Source: Variovorax atrisoli 110B (GTDB taxonomy: Bacteria; Pseudomonadota; Gammaproteobacteria; Burkholderiales; Burkholderiaceae_C). From it: a stretch of 64,000 nucleotides of DNA. Below are positions 8,979 to 16,866 of the stretch, piece after piece (the first letter of the stretch is position 1; the number at the start of each line of letters is the position of its first letter). The position numbers were made by a program, and so were the translations under genes. Below the pieces are notes generated by a model. The model ran no database searches, was not told where the DNA came from, and saw only the letters and a program-made list of their open reading frames with translations. The stretch covers positions 186,001 through 250,000 of the forward strand of contig NZ_KB907457.1 of NCBI RefSeq assembly GCF_000382045.1, given 5' to 3'.

Positions 8979-10739
8979 TCAGGCGGCGCGGCCGACCGGC
9001 ACGGCCTCGCGCTGCTCCACCTTCAGCTGCGCCGCGGCCTTGGCCTCGGCCTGCGCGACCTGCAGCCCGGCAACGTAGCCGAAGGTCAGCGCCGGGCCGA
9101 GCGTGATGCCGGCGCCGGGGTAGTTGCCGCCCATCACGCTGGCCGCGTCGTTGCCCACCGCGTAGAGGCCCTTGATCGGCTGGCGGTTGGCGTCGAGCAC
9201 GCGCGTCTTCTCGTCGGTGACGAGGCCGGCGAAGGTGCCGATGTCGCCGATCACCAGCCTGATGGCGTAGTACGGGCCGTTCTCCAGCGGCGCCACGCAC
9301 GGGTTCGGCGTGACGTTCGCGTCGCCCTGGTAGCGGTTGTAGGCCTTGCTGCCCTTGCCGAAGGCCGGGTCGTCGCCGTTGCGCGCGCCCTTGTTGAACT
9401 CCTGCACGGTGGCTTCGAGCGTGGCGGGCGCGATGCCGATTTCCTTGGCCAGTTCGCCGACGGTGGCGCCGCGCTTGAGGTAGCCGCTCCTGAGGTGCCG
9501 CCCGATGGGCAGCGGCGCGGGCGCGACGCAGCCCAGGCCGTAGTTGCGCAGCGCCTTGTGGTCGCACAGCAGCCAGGCCGTGACTTCGGGCTCGCCCTCG
9601 CAGGCCTTGACCATCGCCTGCACGAAGTCGTGGTACGAGTTGCCTTCGTTGGTGAAGCGCCGGCCCTTGGCGGTGACCGCGATCACGCCGGGCTTGGCGC
9701 GGTCGATGAAGTGCGGCATCACGCCCTTGCTGCCGTCCGGGCGCGTGGTGACCGACGCGGGCACCCAGGCCGCGGCGTGCGGGATGGTGCCGTCGACGCG
9801 GCCGCCCACCGCTTCGGCCAGGCGCAGGCCGTCGCCGGTGTTGGTCGAGGGCGATGGCGAGTAGTGCTCGCGGCCGGTGGGCGCGTGCGGGAAGAGCTGC
9901 TTGCGGCGCTCCACGTCGTAGGGGAAGCCGCCGCAGGCCAGCACCACGCCGCGCTTCGCGACCACGCGCACGTTCTGGCCTTCGTGCTGCACCACGGCTC
10001 CGGAGACGCCGTCGTACTCCACCACCAGCTTCTTCACGGGCGACGAGAGCCACACGGGAATGTTCTTGTCCATCGCGGCCTTGGCGAGGCGGCCGGCCAG
10101 CGCGTTGCCGTTGGTCAGCGTCATGCCGCGGCCGTGGCGCAGCACGTCGAGGAAGTGGCGGCTCAGCCGCTTCGTCACGTACCAGAACGAGGTGGGCGAC
10201 TTGAAGGCCCGCATGAAGTGTTTGATCTCGGGGCCCGAGCCCAACATCATCCCGAACACGGTGAGCTCGGGCAGCGGCGGCGCCAGCTGCTTGATGCGCT
10301 TGCCCAGCTCGCGTCCGTCGAACGGGCGCGTGACCATCGAGCGGCCGCCCTGCTGGCCGCCGGGCGCCTCGGCGTGGTAGTCGGGGAAGACGGCCGGCAT
10401 GTCGAACTGCACGCAGGTGTTGCGCGTGAAGAAGTCGATGGCCTTCGGGCCCATCTCGAGGAAGGTGCCCACGCGCGCGGCGTCGAAGTGCGTGGTGGCC
10501 TCGTGCTTCATGTATTCGAGCGCGGCGCCCTCGGGCTCGTGGATGCCCTGCTCCGTGGCCAGGCGCGTGCCCGGAATCCACAGCCACCCGCCCGAGCGTG
10601 CGGTGGTGCCGCCGAAGCGCGGCTCCTTCTCGACCACCAGCACCTTCAGCCCCTGCGATGCCGCAGTGACCGCGGTGGCCATGCCCGATGCGCCGCTGCC
10701 GACGACGAGCACGTCGCATTCAAAAGTGTTCTGTTCCAT
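8979..10739 (-). CDS. FAD-dependent 3-ketosteroid-dehydrogenase-like oxidoreductase
   Basis: The 586-residue flavoprotein belongs to the FAD_binding_2 family (3-ketosteroid delta-dehydrogenases, fumarate reductase flavoproteins). It has the N-terminal dinucleotide fold GSGASG (residues 14-19) and an Arg/Gly-rich GGTTARSGG segment. It ends with the family C-terminal pattern GLYAVGN-xx-ASVMGGNYPGAG-ITLGPALTFG. Length suits ketosteroid dehydrogenases (about 560-590). It is the first gene of the cluster, reading away from the IclR regulator. Dehydrogenation of a cyclic ketone or steroid-like compound is plausible, and the substrate is unproven. Confidence 0.9.
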   Translation of the reverse strand: MEQNTFECDVLVVGSGASGMATAVTAASQGLKVLVVEKEPRFGGTTARSGGWLWIPGTRLATEQGIHEPEGAALEYMKHEATTHFDAARVGTFLEMGPKAIDFFTRNTCVQFDMPAVFPDYHAEAPGGQQGGRSMVTRPFDGRELGKRIKQLAPPLPELTVFGMMLGSGPEIKHFMRAFKSPTSFWYVTKRLSRHFLDVLRHGRGMTLTNGNALAGRLAKAAMDKNIPVWLSSPVKKLVVEYDGVSGAVVQHEGQNVRVVAKRGVVLACGGFPYDVERRKQLFPHAPTGREHYSPSPSTNTGDGLRLAEAVGGRVDGTIPHAAAWVPASVTTRPDGSKGVMPHFIDRAKPGVIAVTAKGRRFTNEGNSYHDFVQAMVKACEGEPEVTAWLLCDHKALRNYGLGCVAPAPLPIGRHLRSGYLKRGATVGELAKEIGIAPATLEATVQEFNKGARNGDDPAFGKGSKAYNRYQGDANVTPNPCVAPLENGPYYAIRLVIGDIGTFAGLVTDEKTRVLDANRQPIKGLYAVGNDAASVMGGNYPGAGITLGPALTFGYVAGLQVAQAEAKAAAQLKVEQREAVPVGRAA

Positions 10740-10801
10740 GTCTCTGTCTGTTCGCGTATTTGTGTAAGACCAAAGTTGCGGCGCAGTTTAGGCAGCGACA
10801 T

Positions 10802-10868
10802 TGATATGGTCAAGTGTCTTCGTTACTATCAGATAATCAATCATCATCGATTGAATACGACCATATCA
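10802..10868. promoter_or_regulatory. Divergent control region with inverted repeats, probable IclR operator
   Basis: The 141-base gap between the FAD dehydrogenase and iclR is AT-rich for this genome. TGATATGGTC (10802-10811) is repeated as a perfect reverse complement GACCATATCA (10859-10868). Between them lies TCAATC-ATCATC-GATTGA (10837-10854). Nested dyads of this kind in a divergent gap fit binding by the adjacent IclR regulator and control of both transcripts. Confidence 0.55.
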
Positions 10869-10880
10869 GTAGAAACCCCG

Positions 10881-11723
10881 ATGGCTATACTCGCCCCCAC
10901 CCTCACTCCCCACGCCGGGCGCCCCATGGAAAAGCCAAGACGTGGCATTCAGTCCGTCGAAATCGGAACGCAACTGCTGGTGGCGCTCGGGCGCCATGTG
11001 GCGCCCATGGCGCTGCGCGACCTGGGCAAGGCCGCGGGCGTCCCGCCCGGCAAGGCGCACCCCTATCTCGTCAGCTTCCTGAAGGTCGGTTTCGTCGTGC
11101 AGGACAGCGCAGGCCGCTACGAGCTGGGCCCGCTGGCGCTGCAGCTGGGGCTGGCCAAGCTGCAGCGGCTCGATCCGATCAAGGAGGCATCGCCCCTCAT
11201 CGAACAGCTCGCCTCGGAGACCGAGCAGAGCATCGCGGTGGCCGTGTGGGGCAACTTCGGGCCGACCGTGGTGCGGCTGGAAGAGCCGATCCACCCGCTG
11301 CACGTGAACCTGCGCACCGGCACCGTCATGTCGCTCGCCTACACAGCGACCGGCCGGCTCTTCGCGGCCTACCTGCCGCCCAAGGTGGTCGAAAAGATGA
11401 TGCTGGAAGACCTGGCGCGCACCCGCCCCGCGGATGGCCGCGGCGCCACCGCCGAGCTCTCGCGCGCAGAGATCGAGACGCTGCTGGTCGAGACGCGGCT
11501 GCACGGCATGTCGCGCACGCTGGGCCAGCCGATCCCCGGCATCGACGCCTTCTGCGCACCGGTGTTCGACTCCACCAACAACCTGGTGCTGGGCATCACC
11601 GCCATGGGGCCCGAAGCCACCTTCGACCGCGAGTGGGACGGCCGCGTGGCCGCGCCGCTGCGAGCCTGCGCGCTGGAGATCTCGCGCCGGCTGGGCTTCG
11701 TGCCCACGGGCGAGCAGGACTGA
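10881..11723 (+). CDS. IclR-family transcriptional regulator
   Basis: This is a 280-residue regulator if it begins at 10881. An in-frame ATG at 10926 (MEKPRRGIQSVEIG) gives 265 residues, closer to the usual family size, and neither start has a strong ribosome site. The N-terminal winged helix (about residues 20-90) is followed by an effector domain with the family segments GRYELGPLALQLG and GxxxSLxYTATGRLFAAYL, then a late PVFD element. It is divergent from the catabolic/transport cluster and ends in a strong terminator. It most likely senses the imported compound or an intermediate. Confidence 0.9.
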   Translation: MAILAPTLTPHAGRPMEKPRRGIQSVEIGTQLLVALGRHVAPMALRDLGKAAGVPPGKAHPYLVSFLKVGFVVQDSAGRYELGPLALQLGLAKLQRLDPIKEASPLIEQLASETEQSIAVAVWGNFGPTVVRLEEPIHPLHVNLRTGTVMSLAYTATGRLFAAYLPPKVVEKMMLEDLARTRPADGRGATAELSRAEIETLLVETRLHGMSRTLGQPIPGIDAFCAPVFDSTNNLVLGITAMGPEATFDREWDGRVAAPLRACALEISRRLGFVPTGEQD

Positions 11724-11751
11724 TCGAGGTCGTCACCGGCTTGTCGACAAT

Positions 11752-11783
11752 GGAAAAAGGCGCTTCACGAAGCGCCTTTTTCC
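11752..11783. terminator. Bidirectional intrinsic terminator
   Basis: A perfect 15-bp stem (GGAAAAAGGCGCTTC / GAAGCGCCTTTTTCC) with an AC centre lies between the convergent iclR and plsC genes. The A-run and T-run flank the GC core, so it can terminate transcription from both sides. Confidence 0.92.
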
Positions 11784-11798
11784 TTGGTGCCGAACCGG

Positions 11799-12545
11799 TC
11801 AGTGCGTTTCGCGCCGCAGCTGCTGCACGTCTTCATGCAGCGACTGCGCCCACGCGCGGCGGTCGCGGCCGTGCGGGTCCTGCGGCTCGCCGAAGCGCAC
11901 GATGGCCAGCAGCGGCGGCGCGCGCAGCGTGTTCCACAGCGACACGACGAGGTTGTCGTCGTCGACGTAGCGCGGCGCCTGGCTGGTCTCGCCGGTGGCG
12001 GCATCGGCAAAACGCAGCGCGGCGGGCACCACCGGTGCGCCCGAGGAGATCGACGCCTGCAGCAGGTTGGCGTGGAAGGGCAGCAGGCCCCGGCCGTCGC
12101 TGGTCGTGCCTTCGGGGAACACGCCGATCAGGTCGCCGTTGCGCAGCGCGTCGGTCATGTGGTGCACCACGCGCAGCGCGTCGCGGCGGCGTTCGCGCTC
12201 GATGTAGAGCGTGCCCGAGCCGTTGGACAGCGTGCCGATCAGCGGCCACGACTTCACGTCCGACTTCGACACGAAACGCACGTGCCGCGCGGCGTGGATG
12301 GTGGTGATGTCCAGCCACGAGAGGTGGTTGCAGATCAGCAGCGCCGGTCCCTTGGCGGGCGGCGTGCCCTGCACCACCAGCGTGATGCCCATGAGCTCCA
12401 GCATGCGCCGCGACCACGCCTGCACGCGCGCGTTGCGCTCGTCGGGCGAGAGCTTCGGGAAGGTGAAGCGGATCGTCCACCAGCCCGAGGCCGCATGCAT
12501 CACCGCGCGCAGCAGGCGCCAGCAGGCTTTCAGCGAATGCAGCAT
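11799..12545 (-). CDS. plsC: 1-acyl-sn-glycerol-3-phosphate acyltransferase (PlsC family)
   Basis: This 248-residue acyltransferase converts lysophosphatidic acid to phosphatidic acid at the inner membrane, if it is a true PlsC. It has the catalytic NHxSxxD motif as NHLSWLD and the glycerol-phosphate-binding FPEGTTSDG. A hydrophobic N-terminal stretch may anchor it. The start MLHSLKAC is chosen because the longer open frame upstream runs through an intergenic repeat and is Arg/Pro-rich nonsense. It is the last gene of the yqgE-ruvX-pyrR-pyrB-pyrC' series and is separated from pyrC' by repeat copy 2. A related lyso-lipid acyltransferase (OlsA type) is possible. Confidence 0.88.
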   Translation of the reverse strand: MLHSLKACWRLLRAVMHAASGWWTIRFTFPKLSPDERNARVQAWSRRMLELMGITLVVQGTPPAKGPALLICNHLSWLDITTIHAARHVRFVSKSDVKSWPLIGTLSNGSGTLYIERERRRDALRVVHHMTDALRNGDLIGVFPEGTTSDGRGLLPFHANLLQASISSGAPVVPAALRFADAATGETSQAPRYVDDDNLVVSLWNTLRAPPLLAIVRFGEPQDPHGRDRRAWAQSLHEDVQQLRRETH

Positions 12546-12584
12546 CGCACGGGCGCCCTCTGGGTGGCTTCCATGCAGGGTCGT

Positions 12585-12680
12585 GGAACACCGCGGAACC
12601 GGCTTTGCCGGCCCGCTGGTGTTGCCCCCTGCAAGGAGGTTGGCGCAGCGACGCGAAGTGCGCGAAGCCTCGGGGTGCGC
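12585..12680 (-). repeat. Intergenic structured repeat, copy 2
   Basis: It fills most of the gap between pyrC' and plsC. The order is AACACCGCGGAACCGGC-TTT-GCCGG, then GGTGTTGCCCCC, an imperfect C/G hairpin, GTTGGCG, and GCGAAGTGCGCGAAGCCT. It is in the same orientation relative to transcription as the other operon copies. Confidence 0.9.
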
Positions 12681-12687
12681 TTCATTT

Positions 12688-13974
12688 CTATTCGTGGACG
12701 ACGCGGCCGGCCACCAGCGTATGCCGCGCACGGCCCTGCAGCGGATAGCCCGCGAACGGCGTGTGCTTGCCCTGGCTCCTGAGCGCGCCGGGCTCCACCT
12801 GCCATTCGAGTGCGGGATCGACGATGCACAGGTCGGCCACGCCGCCTTGCTGCAGGCGGCCGATGCCGGTGGCCGCATGGTCGGCACCCAGCAGGCGCGC
12901 AGGCGCGGCGGTGACCGCCTCGATGGCGCGCGCGATGCCGGCGCCGCTTCGCTCGCCCCAGCGCAGCGCGAGCGGCAGCAGCAGTTCGAGGCCGGTGGCG
13001 CCCGCCTCGGCTTCGGCGAAGGGCAGCGTCTTGGCGTCGGCCTCGACCGGCGTGTGGTCGGACACCAGCGCGTCGATGGTGCCGTCGGCCAGCGCGGCCG
13101 AGAGCGCGTCGCGGTCGCCCTGCTGGCGCAGCGGCGGGTTCAGTCGGGCGCGGCTGTCGAAGTAGCCGATGTCGGTGTCGGCCAGATGCAGCGAGTTGAT
13201 GCTCACGTCGCAGGTGATCGGCAGGCCCTGTGCCTTGGCCTGGCGCACCAGCTCCACGCCGCGGGCGCTGGAGATGCGGCACAGGTGCACGCGCGCGCCG
13301 GTGCTCTTCATGAGCTCGACGATGGTGAAGATGGCGATGGTCTCGGCCGACACGGACACGCCCGACAGGCCCAGCCGCGTGGCGAGCGGGCCGCTGGCGG
13401 CCACGCCCTTGCCGAGGTCGCGGTCCTGCGGGCGCAGCCACACGGTGTAGCCGAAGGTGCTGGCGTACGACAGCGCGCGCTGCAGCACCTGCGTGTCGCC
13501 CAGCGGCACGTCGGCCTGGCCGAAGCCGATGCAGCCGGCCTCGGTGAGCTCGGCCATCTCGGTCAGCACGCCGCCGGCCAGGCCGCGGGTGAGCGCGCCC
13601 TGCGGGAACAGGCGCGCGGCCTGCAGCTTCTCGGCGCGGAACTTGAGCATCTCGACCAGGCCGGGCTCGTCGAGCACCGGGTCGGTGTCGGGCGGGCACA
13701 CGAGGCTGGTGACGCCGCCGGCGATGGCCGCGGCCATCTCGCTCTCGAGCATGCCCTCGTGCTCGTAGCCCGGCTCGCGCAGGCGCGCGGCCAGGTCCAC
13801 GAGGCCGGGCGCGACGATGCAGCCCGAGGCGTCGATGGTGCGCTCGGCCTGGAAGCCGGCGGGGATGCTGCTGCCGATGCCGGCGATCTTTCCGTCGGCG
13901 ATGGCGATGTCGGCCTTTTGATCGGTGCCCGACGCGGGGTCGACGACGCGGCCGTTGGTGATTTGGATGTTCAT
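12688..13974 (-). CDS. pyrC': Dihydroorotase-like protein, catalytically inactive (PyrC')
   Basis: The 428-residue protein has the dihydroorotase/amidohydrolase fold. The metal-binding HxH of DxHxHLREPG is replaced (DLAARLREPG, Ala62 and Arg64), so zinc binding and catalysis should be lost. SDHTPVEAD near the C-terminal third keeps the shape of the conserved TDHAPH. In Pseudomonas such a PyrC' is a structural partner of aspartate transcarbamoylase encoded next to pyrB. The same role is likely here, because pyrB lies immediately upstream on the same strand. The start MNIQITNG is chosen. Upstream codons run into repeat copy 3. Confidence 0.92.
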   Translation of the reverse strand: MNIQITNGRVVDPASGTDQKADIAIADGKIAGIGSSIPAGFQAERTIDASGCIVAPGLVDLAARLREPGYEHEGMLESEMAAAIAGGVTSLVCPPDTDPVLDEPGLVEMLKFRAEKLQAARLFPQGALTRGLAGGVLTEMAELTEAGCIGFGQADVPLGDTQVLQRALSYASTFGYTVWLRPQDRDLGKGVAASGPLATRLGLSGVSVSAETIAIFTIVELMKSTGARVHLCRISSARGVELVRQAKAQGLPITCDVSINSLHLADTDIGYFDSRARLNPPLRQQGDRDALSAALADGTIDALVSDHTPVEADAKTLPFAEAEAGATGLELLLPLALRWGERSGAGIARAIEAVTAAPARLLGADHAATGIGRLQQGGVADLCIVDPALEWQVEPGALRSQGKHTPFAGYPLQGRARHTLVAGRVVHE

Positions 13975-14010
13975 GCGTCTGTACTTCCGCTGACAGTCAG
14001 GGCCTTTTCG

Positions 14011-14108
14011 GGAAACACCGTGGCGCCGGCTTCGCCGGGCCACCGGTGTTGCCCCCGGCAGGGGGTTGGCGACGCGACACGAAGTGCGCGAAGACTGGTG
14101 GCAAGCAA
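14011..14108 (-). repeat. Intergenic structured repeat, copy 3
   Basis: It separates pyrB from pyrC', genes that overlap or abut in Pseudomonas. Its central hairpin has the longest stem of the set. On the transcribed strand AACACC pairs GGTGTT, GTGGC pairs GCCAC, and CCGGC pairs GCCGG around a GAA loop. The C/G hairpin CCCCC-TGCC-GGGGG precedes it. Confidence 0.92.
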
Positions 14109-14113
14109 CATTT

Positions 14114-15076
14114 CTATGCCTCGTTGCCCGCCACGATGCTCATCACCGCCATGCGCACGGCGATGCCGAAAGTGACCTGCGGAAGGATCACGCTCTGCTT
14201 GCCGTCGACCACGGCGGAGTCGATCTCCACGCCGCGGTTGATGGGGCCCGGGTGCATCACGATGGCGTCGGGCTTGGCCAGCTGCAGCTTCTCCTGCGTG
14301 AGGCCGAAGGTCTTGAAGAACTCCTGCGACGACGGCAGCAGGGCGCCGCTCATGCGTTCGTTCTGCAGGCGCAGCATGATGACCACGTCGCAGTCCTTGA
14401 TGCCCTCTTCGAGCGTGTGGCACACGCGCACGCCCATGCCGGCCATGTCGCCGGGCACCAGCGTCTTCGGGCCGACCACGCGCACCTCGGCGCAGCCCAG
14501 CGTGGTGAGCGCGTGGATGTCGGAGCGCGCCACGCGCGAATGCAGCACGTCGCCGACGATGGCGACCGTGAGGTTCGAGAAATCCTTCTTGTAGTGGCGG
14601 ATCGTGTACATGTCGAGCAGCCCCTGCGTCGGGTGCGCGTGGCGGCCGTCGCCGGCGTTCACCACGTGCACGTGCGGCGCGACGTGCTGCGCGATCAGGT
14701 AGGGCGCGCCCGACTCGCTGTGGCGCACCACGAACAGGTCGGCGGCCATGGCGCTCAGGTTGGCGATGGTGTCCAGCAGCGACTCGCCCTTGGTGGCCGA
14801 GGAGCGCGCGATGTCGAGGTTGATCACGTCGGCACTCAGGCGCTTGGCCGCGATCTCGAAGGTGGTGCGCGTGCGGGTGCTGTTCTCGAAGAACAGGTTG
14901 AACACACTCTTGCCGCGCAGCAGCGGCACCTTCTTCACCTCGCGGTCGCTCACGCTCGTGAAGTTGGCGGCCGTGTCGAGGATGTGCGTGACGATGTCCT
15001 TGGGCAGGCCCTCGATCGACAGCAGGTGGATCAGCTCGCCGTTCTTGTTGAGCTGGGGGTTTCGCTTGTAGAGCAT
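14114..15076 (-). CDS. pyrB: Aspartate carbamoyltransferase catalytic chain
   Basis: This 320-residue enzyme joins carbamoyl phosphate and aspartate in pyrimidine synthesis. The carbamoyl-phosphate motif STRTRTTF is at residues 66-73, a HPTQ-containing loop (GDGRHAHPTQGLLD) lies mid-protein, and HPGPINRG is near the C-terminus. Length and N-terminal extension fit class A ATCases that assemble with a dihydroorotase-like subunit, here PyrC'. It starts immediately after the pyrR stop (TAAATG), so the two are probably coupled. Confidence 0.96.
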   Translation of the reverse strand: MLYKRNPQLNKNGELIHLLSIEGLPKDIVTHILDTAANFTSVSDREVKKVPLLRGKSVFNLFFENSTRTRTTFEIAAKRLSADVINLDIARSSATKGESLLDTIANLSAMAADLFVVRHSESGAPYLIAQHVAPHVHVVNAGDGRHAHPTQGLLDMYTIRHYKKDFSNLTVAIVGDVLHSRVARSDIHALTTLGCAEVRVVGPKTLVPGDMAGMGVRVCHTLEEGIKDCDVVIMLRLQNERMSGALLPSSQEFFKTFGLTQEKLQLAKPDAIVMHPGPINRGVEIDSAVVDGKQSVILPQVTFGIAVRMAVMSIVAGNEA

Positions 15077-15577
15077 TTACCTGTTCTCCTCCACCTTGAG
15101 GCTGAAGGCGCCGTCATTGGCGCGGGCAAGGGCGAGCAGTTGCGTGTCGGGCAGCGTCAACGTGGCGGCGGCGAAGTCGGCCGCCACCGGCAGCTCGCGG
15201 CCGCCGCGATCCACCAGCACCGCGAGGCGCACGCTGGCCGGACGGCCGAAGTCGAACAGCTCGTTGAGCACCGCGCGGATGGTGCGGCCGGTGTAGAGCA
15301 CGTCGTCGAGCAGCAGCACGTCGGCGCCGTTCACGTCGAAGGGCAGCGAGGTCTGCGCGCTGGCCGAAAGGCCGCGGCGCGCGAAGTCGTCGCGGTGCAT
15401 GGCCGATGAGATGACGCCGGGCGCGCCGGGCAGGCCCAGGTCCTTCTGCAGCCGCTCGACCAGCCAGGCGCCGCCGGAGGTGATGCCCACCAGCTTCGTT
15501 TCAGGGCGCACCAGCGGCTTCACGCCGGCCAGCAGATCGAGATACAACGCCTCGGCGTCAGGAACGACAGAACTCAA
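15077..15577 (-). CDS. pyrR: PyrR: bifunctional pyr regulator / uracil phosphoribosyltransferase
   Basis: A 166-residue PRTase-fold protein with the PRPP motif VLLLDDVLYTGRT and a preceding ITSGGAWL loop. A TTG start at 15577 is preferred because GGAG stands eight bases upstream of it. Another TTG at 15601 would add eight residues without a ribosome site. In Gram-positives PyrR binds pyr mRNA for attenuation. In proteobacteria its regulatory role is less settled. It lies directly upstream of pyrB. Confidence 0.88.
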   Translation of the reverse strand: MSSVVPDAEALYLDLLAGVKPLVRPETKLVGITSGGAWLVERLQKDLGLPGAPGVISSAMHRDDFARRGLSASAQTSLPFDVNGADVLLLDDVLYTGRTIRAVLNELFDFGRPASVRLAVLVDRGGRELPVAADFAAATLTLPDTQLLALARANDGAFSLKVEENR

Positions 15578-15618
15578 GATGATTGCTCCAGGACAAGGCA
15601 AGGAAAACGGAAAGCTCG

Positions 15619-15715
15619 GGGAACACCGCGGAACCGGCTCCGCCGGGCCACAGGTGTCGCCCCCGGCGAGGGAGTTGGCGAAGCGACACGAAGTGCGCGA
15701 AGCCTGGGGGAGAGC
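15619..15715 (-). repeat. Intergenic structured repeat, copy 4
   Basis: It fills the gap between ruvX and pyrR. The central loop is GGA rather than AAA or GAA, and the outer arm is GACACC/GGTGTT (one G-T wobble). The tail GCGACACGAAGTGCGCGAAGC is identical to that of copies 10 and 11. Confidence 0.92.
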
Positions 15716-15716
15716 C

Positions 15717-16148
15717 TCATTGCTCCAGGCTCCTCAGGAACTGCTCCAGGATGATGCAGGCCGACGCAGCATCGGCATCGCGCGCCCCCGAGGCCAGCGC
15801 CTCGGTGGTGCTGTAGCGCTCGTCGACCTCGAACACCTGGAGATTGAAACGGCCGCGCAGCTGGCGCGCGAACTTCTGCGCGCGGCGGGTGTTCTCGTGC
15901 GCGGCGCCATCGGGGTGCCAGGGAACACCGATCACCAGCGCGTCGGGCTGCCATTCCTTGATGCGCGCCTCGACCTGCGCGAAGCGCGCGTCGCCCTCGG
16001 CCTTGATGGTCGGCTGGGGCGTGGCGGTGCGCAGCAGCCGGTTGCCGCTGGCCACGCCCGTGCGCTTCAGGCCGAAATCGAAGGCCAGGAAGCTCTGGAA
16101 ATGGGAGGGAACAACGGCAGGCGCTGGGGACCGGGCGCTGTCAGACAT
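15717..16148 (-). CDS. ruvX: Putative pre-16S rRNA nuclease / Holliday junction resolvase-like YqgF (RuvX)
   Basis: This 143-residue RNase H-fold protein has the N-terminal DFGLKRTGVA (Asp24) and the VGVPWHPDG and DERYST motifs of the YqgF family, which matures 16S rRNA ends in E. coli. The start MSDSARSP is chosen, since codons upstream lie in a diverged repeat. The neighbours yqgE upstream and pyrR-pyrB downstream form a block common in proteobacteria. Confidence 0.93.
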   Translation of the reverse strand: MSDSARSPAPAVVPSHFQSFLAFDFGLKRTGVASGNRLLRTATPQPTIKAEGDARFAQVEARIKEWQPDALVIGVPWHPDGAAHENTRRAQKFARQLRGRFNLQVFEVDERYSTTEALASGARDADAASACIILEQFLRSLEQ

Positions 16149-16189
16149 CGCCGGTCCGTTCACAGGGGGCCGCCGCGCACGGCCGCCCG

Positions 16190-16258
16190 AAGCGGCCGGC
16201 CCGCCCGCGGCAGGGAGTTGGCGAAGCGGCACGAAGTGCGCGCAGCCTGGGGGCGAGC
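16190..16258 (-). repeat. Intergenic structured repeat, copy 5 (partly degenerate)
   Basis: It lies between yqgE and ruvX. The tail TTGGCGAAGCGGCACGAAGTGCGCGCAGCCTGGGGG is well kept, but the outer-arm/CCGGC half is replaced by unrelated GC-rich sequence with its own GGCCGCC-CGAAGCGGCC dyad. Confidence 0.7.
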
Positions 16259-16266
16259 CAGGTTCA

Positions 16267-16866
16267 TCAGGCGTGTCCGGCGTCGGGGGACAGCTTCCAG
16301 GCCTCCAGGCCCAGCAGCATCAGCGCCTTGTCGTAGCGCTGCTCGATCGGGGTGTCGAAGATCACCGCCGGGTCGGCGCCCACGGTGAGCCAGCTGTTCT
16401 CGGCCAGCTCGGATTCGAGCTGCCCTTCGCCCCAGGCCGCGTAGCCCAGGGAGACCAGCACTTTGCGCGGGCCCGCGCCGGTGGCCAGGGCCTCCAGCAC
16501 GTCCTTGGAAGTGGTCATCTCGAGCCCGCCGGGGATTGTCATGGTCGAGGCGTAGACGGATTCCTCGGGCTTCTCGGCCTGGGAGAAGACCGGCTCGTGC
16601 AGCACGAAGCCGCGCTCGGTCTGCACCGGCCCGCCCTGGAAGACGGGGGCTTCGCCCAGCTCGGGGCGGGCCAGGTGCAGCTCGATCTTCTCGAAGAGCA
16701 CCTTGAGGTTGATGTCGCTGGGCTTGTTGATCACAAGGCCGAGCGCGCCGCGCTCGCTGTGTTCGCAGAGGTACACGACGCTGCGGTTGAAAGTTTTGTC
16801 TTCCATCCCGGGCATCGCTATCAAAAAGTGATGCGTGAGGTTCATCGGGGCAGAATCGGCGGCCAT
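16267..16866 (-). CDS. yqgE: YqgE/AlgH family protein (UPF0301)
   Basis: This 199-residue protein has the family hallmarks: HHFLIAMPGM, a VVYLCEHSERGALGLVINKP stretch, FQGGPVQTERGFVLH, and GYAAWGEGQLESEL. Biochemical function is not established for the family. In Pseudomonas the homologue is linked to alginate regulation. The start at 16866 has GGAGG only three bases upstream. MNLTHHF at 16845 is the alternative. The first base of its ATG abuts the photolyase start on the other strand. Confidence 0.9.
   Translation of the reverse strand: MAADSAPMNLTHHFLIAMPGMEDKTFNRSVVYLCEHSERGALGLVINKPSDINLKVLFEKIELHLARPELGEAPVFQGGPVQTERGFVLHEPVFSQAEKPEESVYASTMTIPGGLEMTTSKDVLEALATGAGPRKVLVSLGYAAWGEGQLESELAENSWLTVGADPAVIFDTPIEQRYDKALMLLGLEAWKLSPDAGHA

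Noticed and set aside
15602..15716. Possible PyrR-binding attenuator near pyrR
   Set aside because: The structured sequence there is copy 4 of the general repeat, found next to unrelated genes as well, so it is not specific to pyrimidine control.
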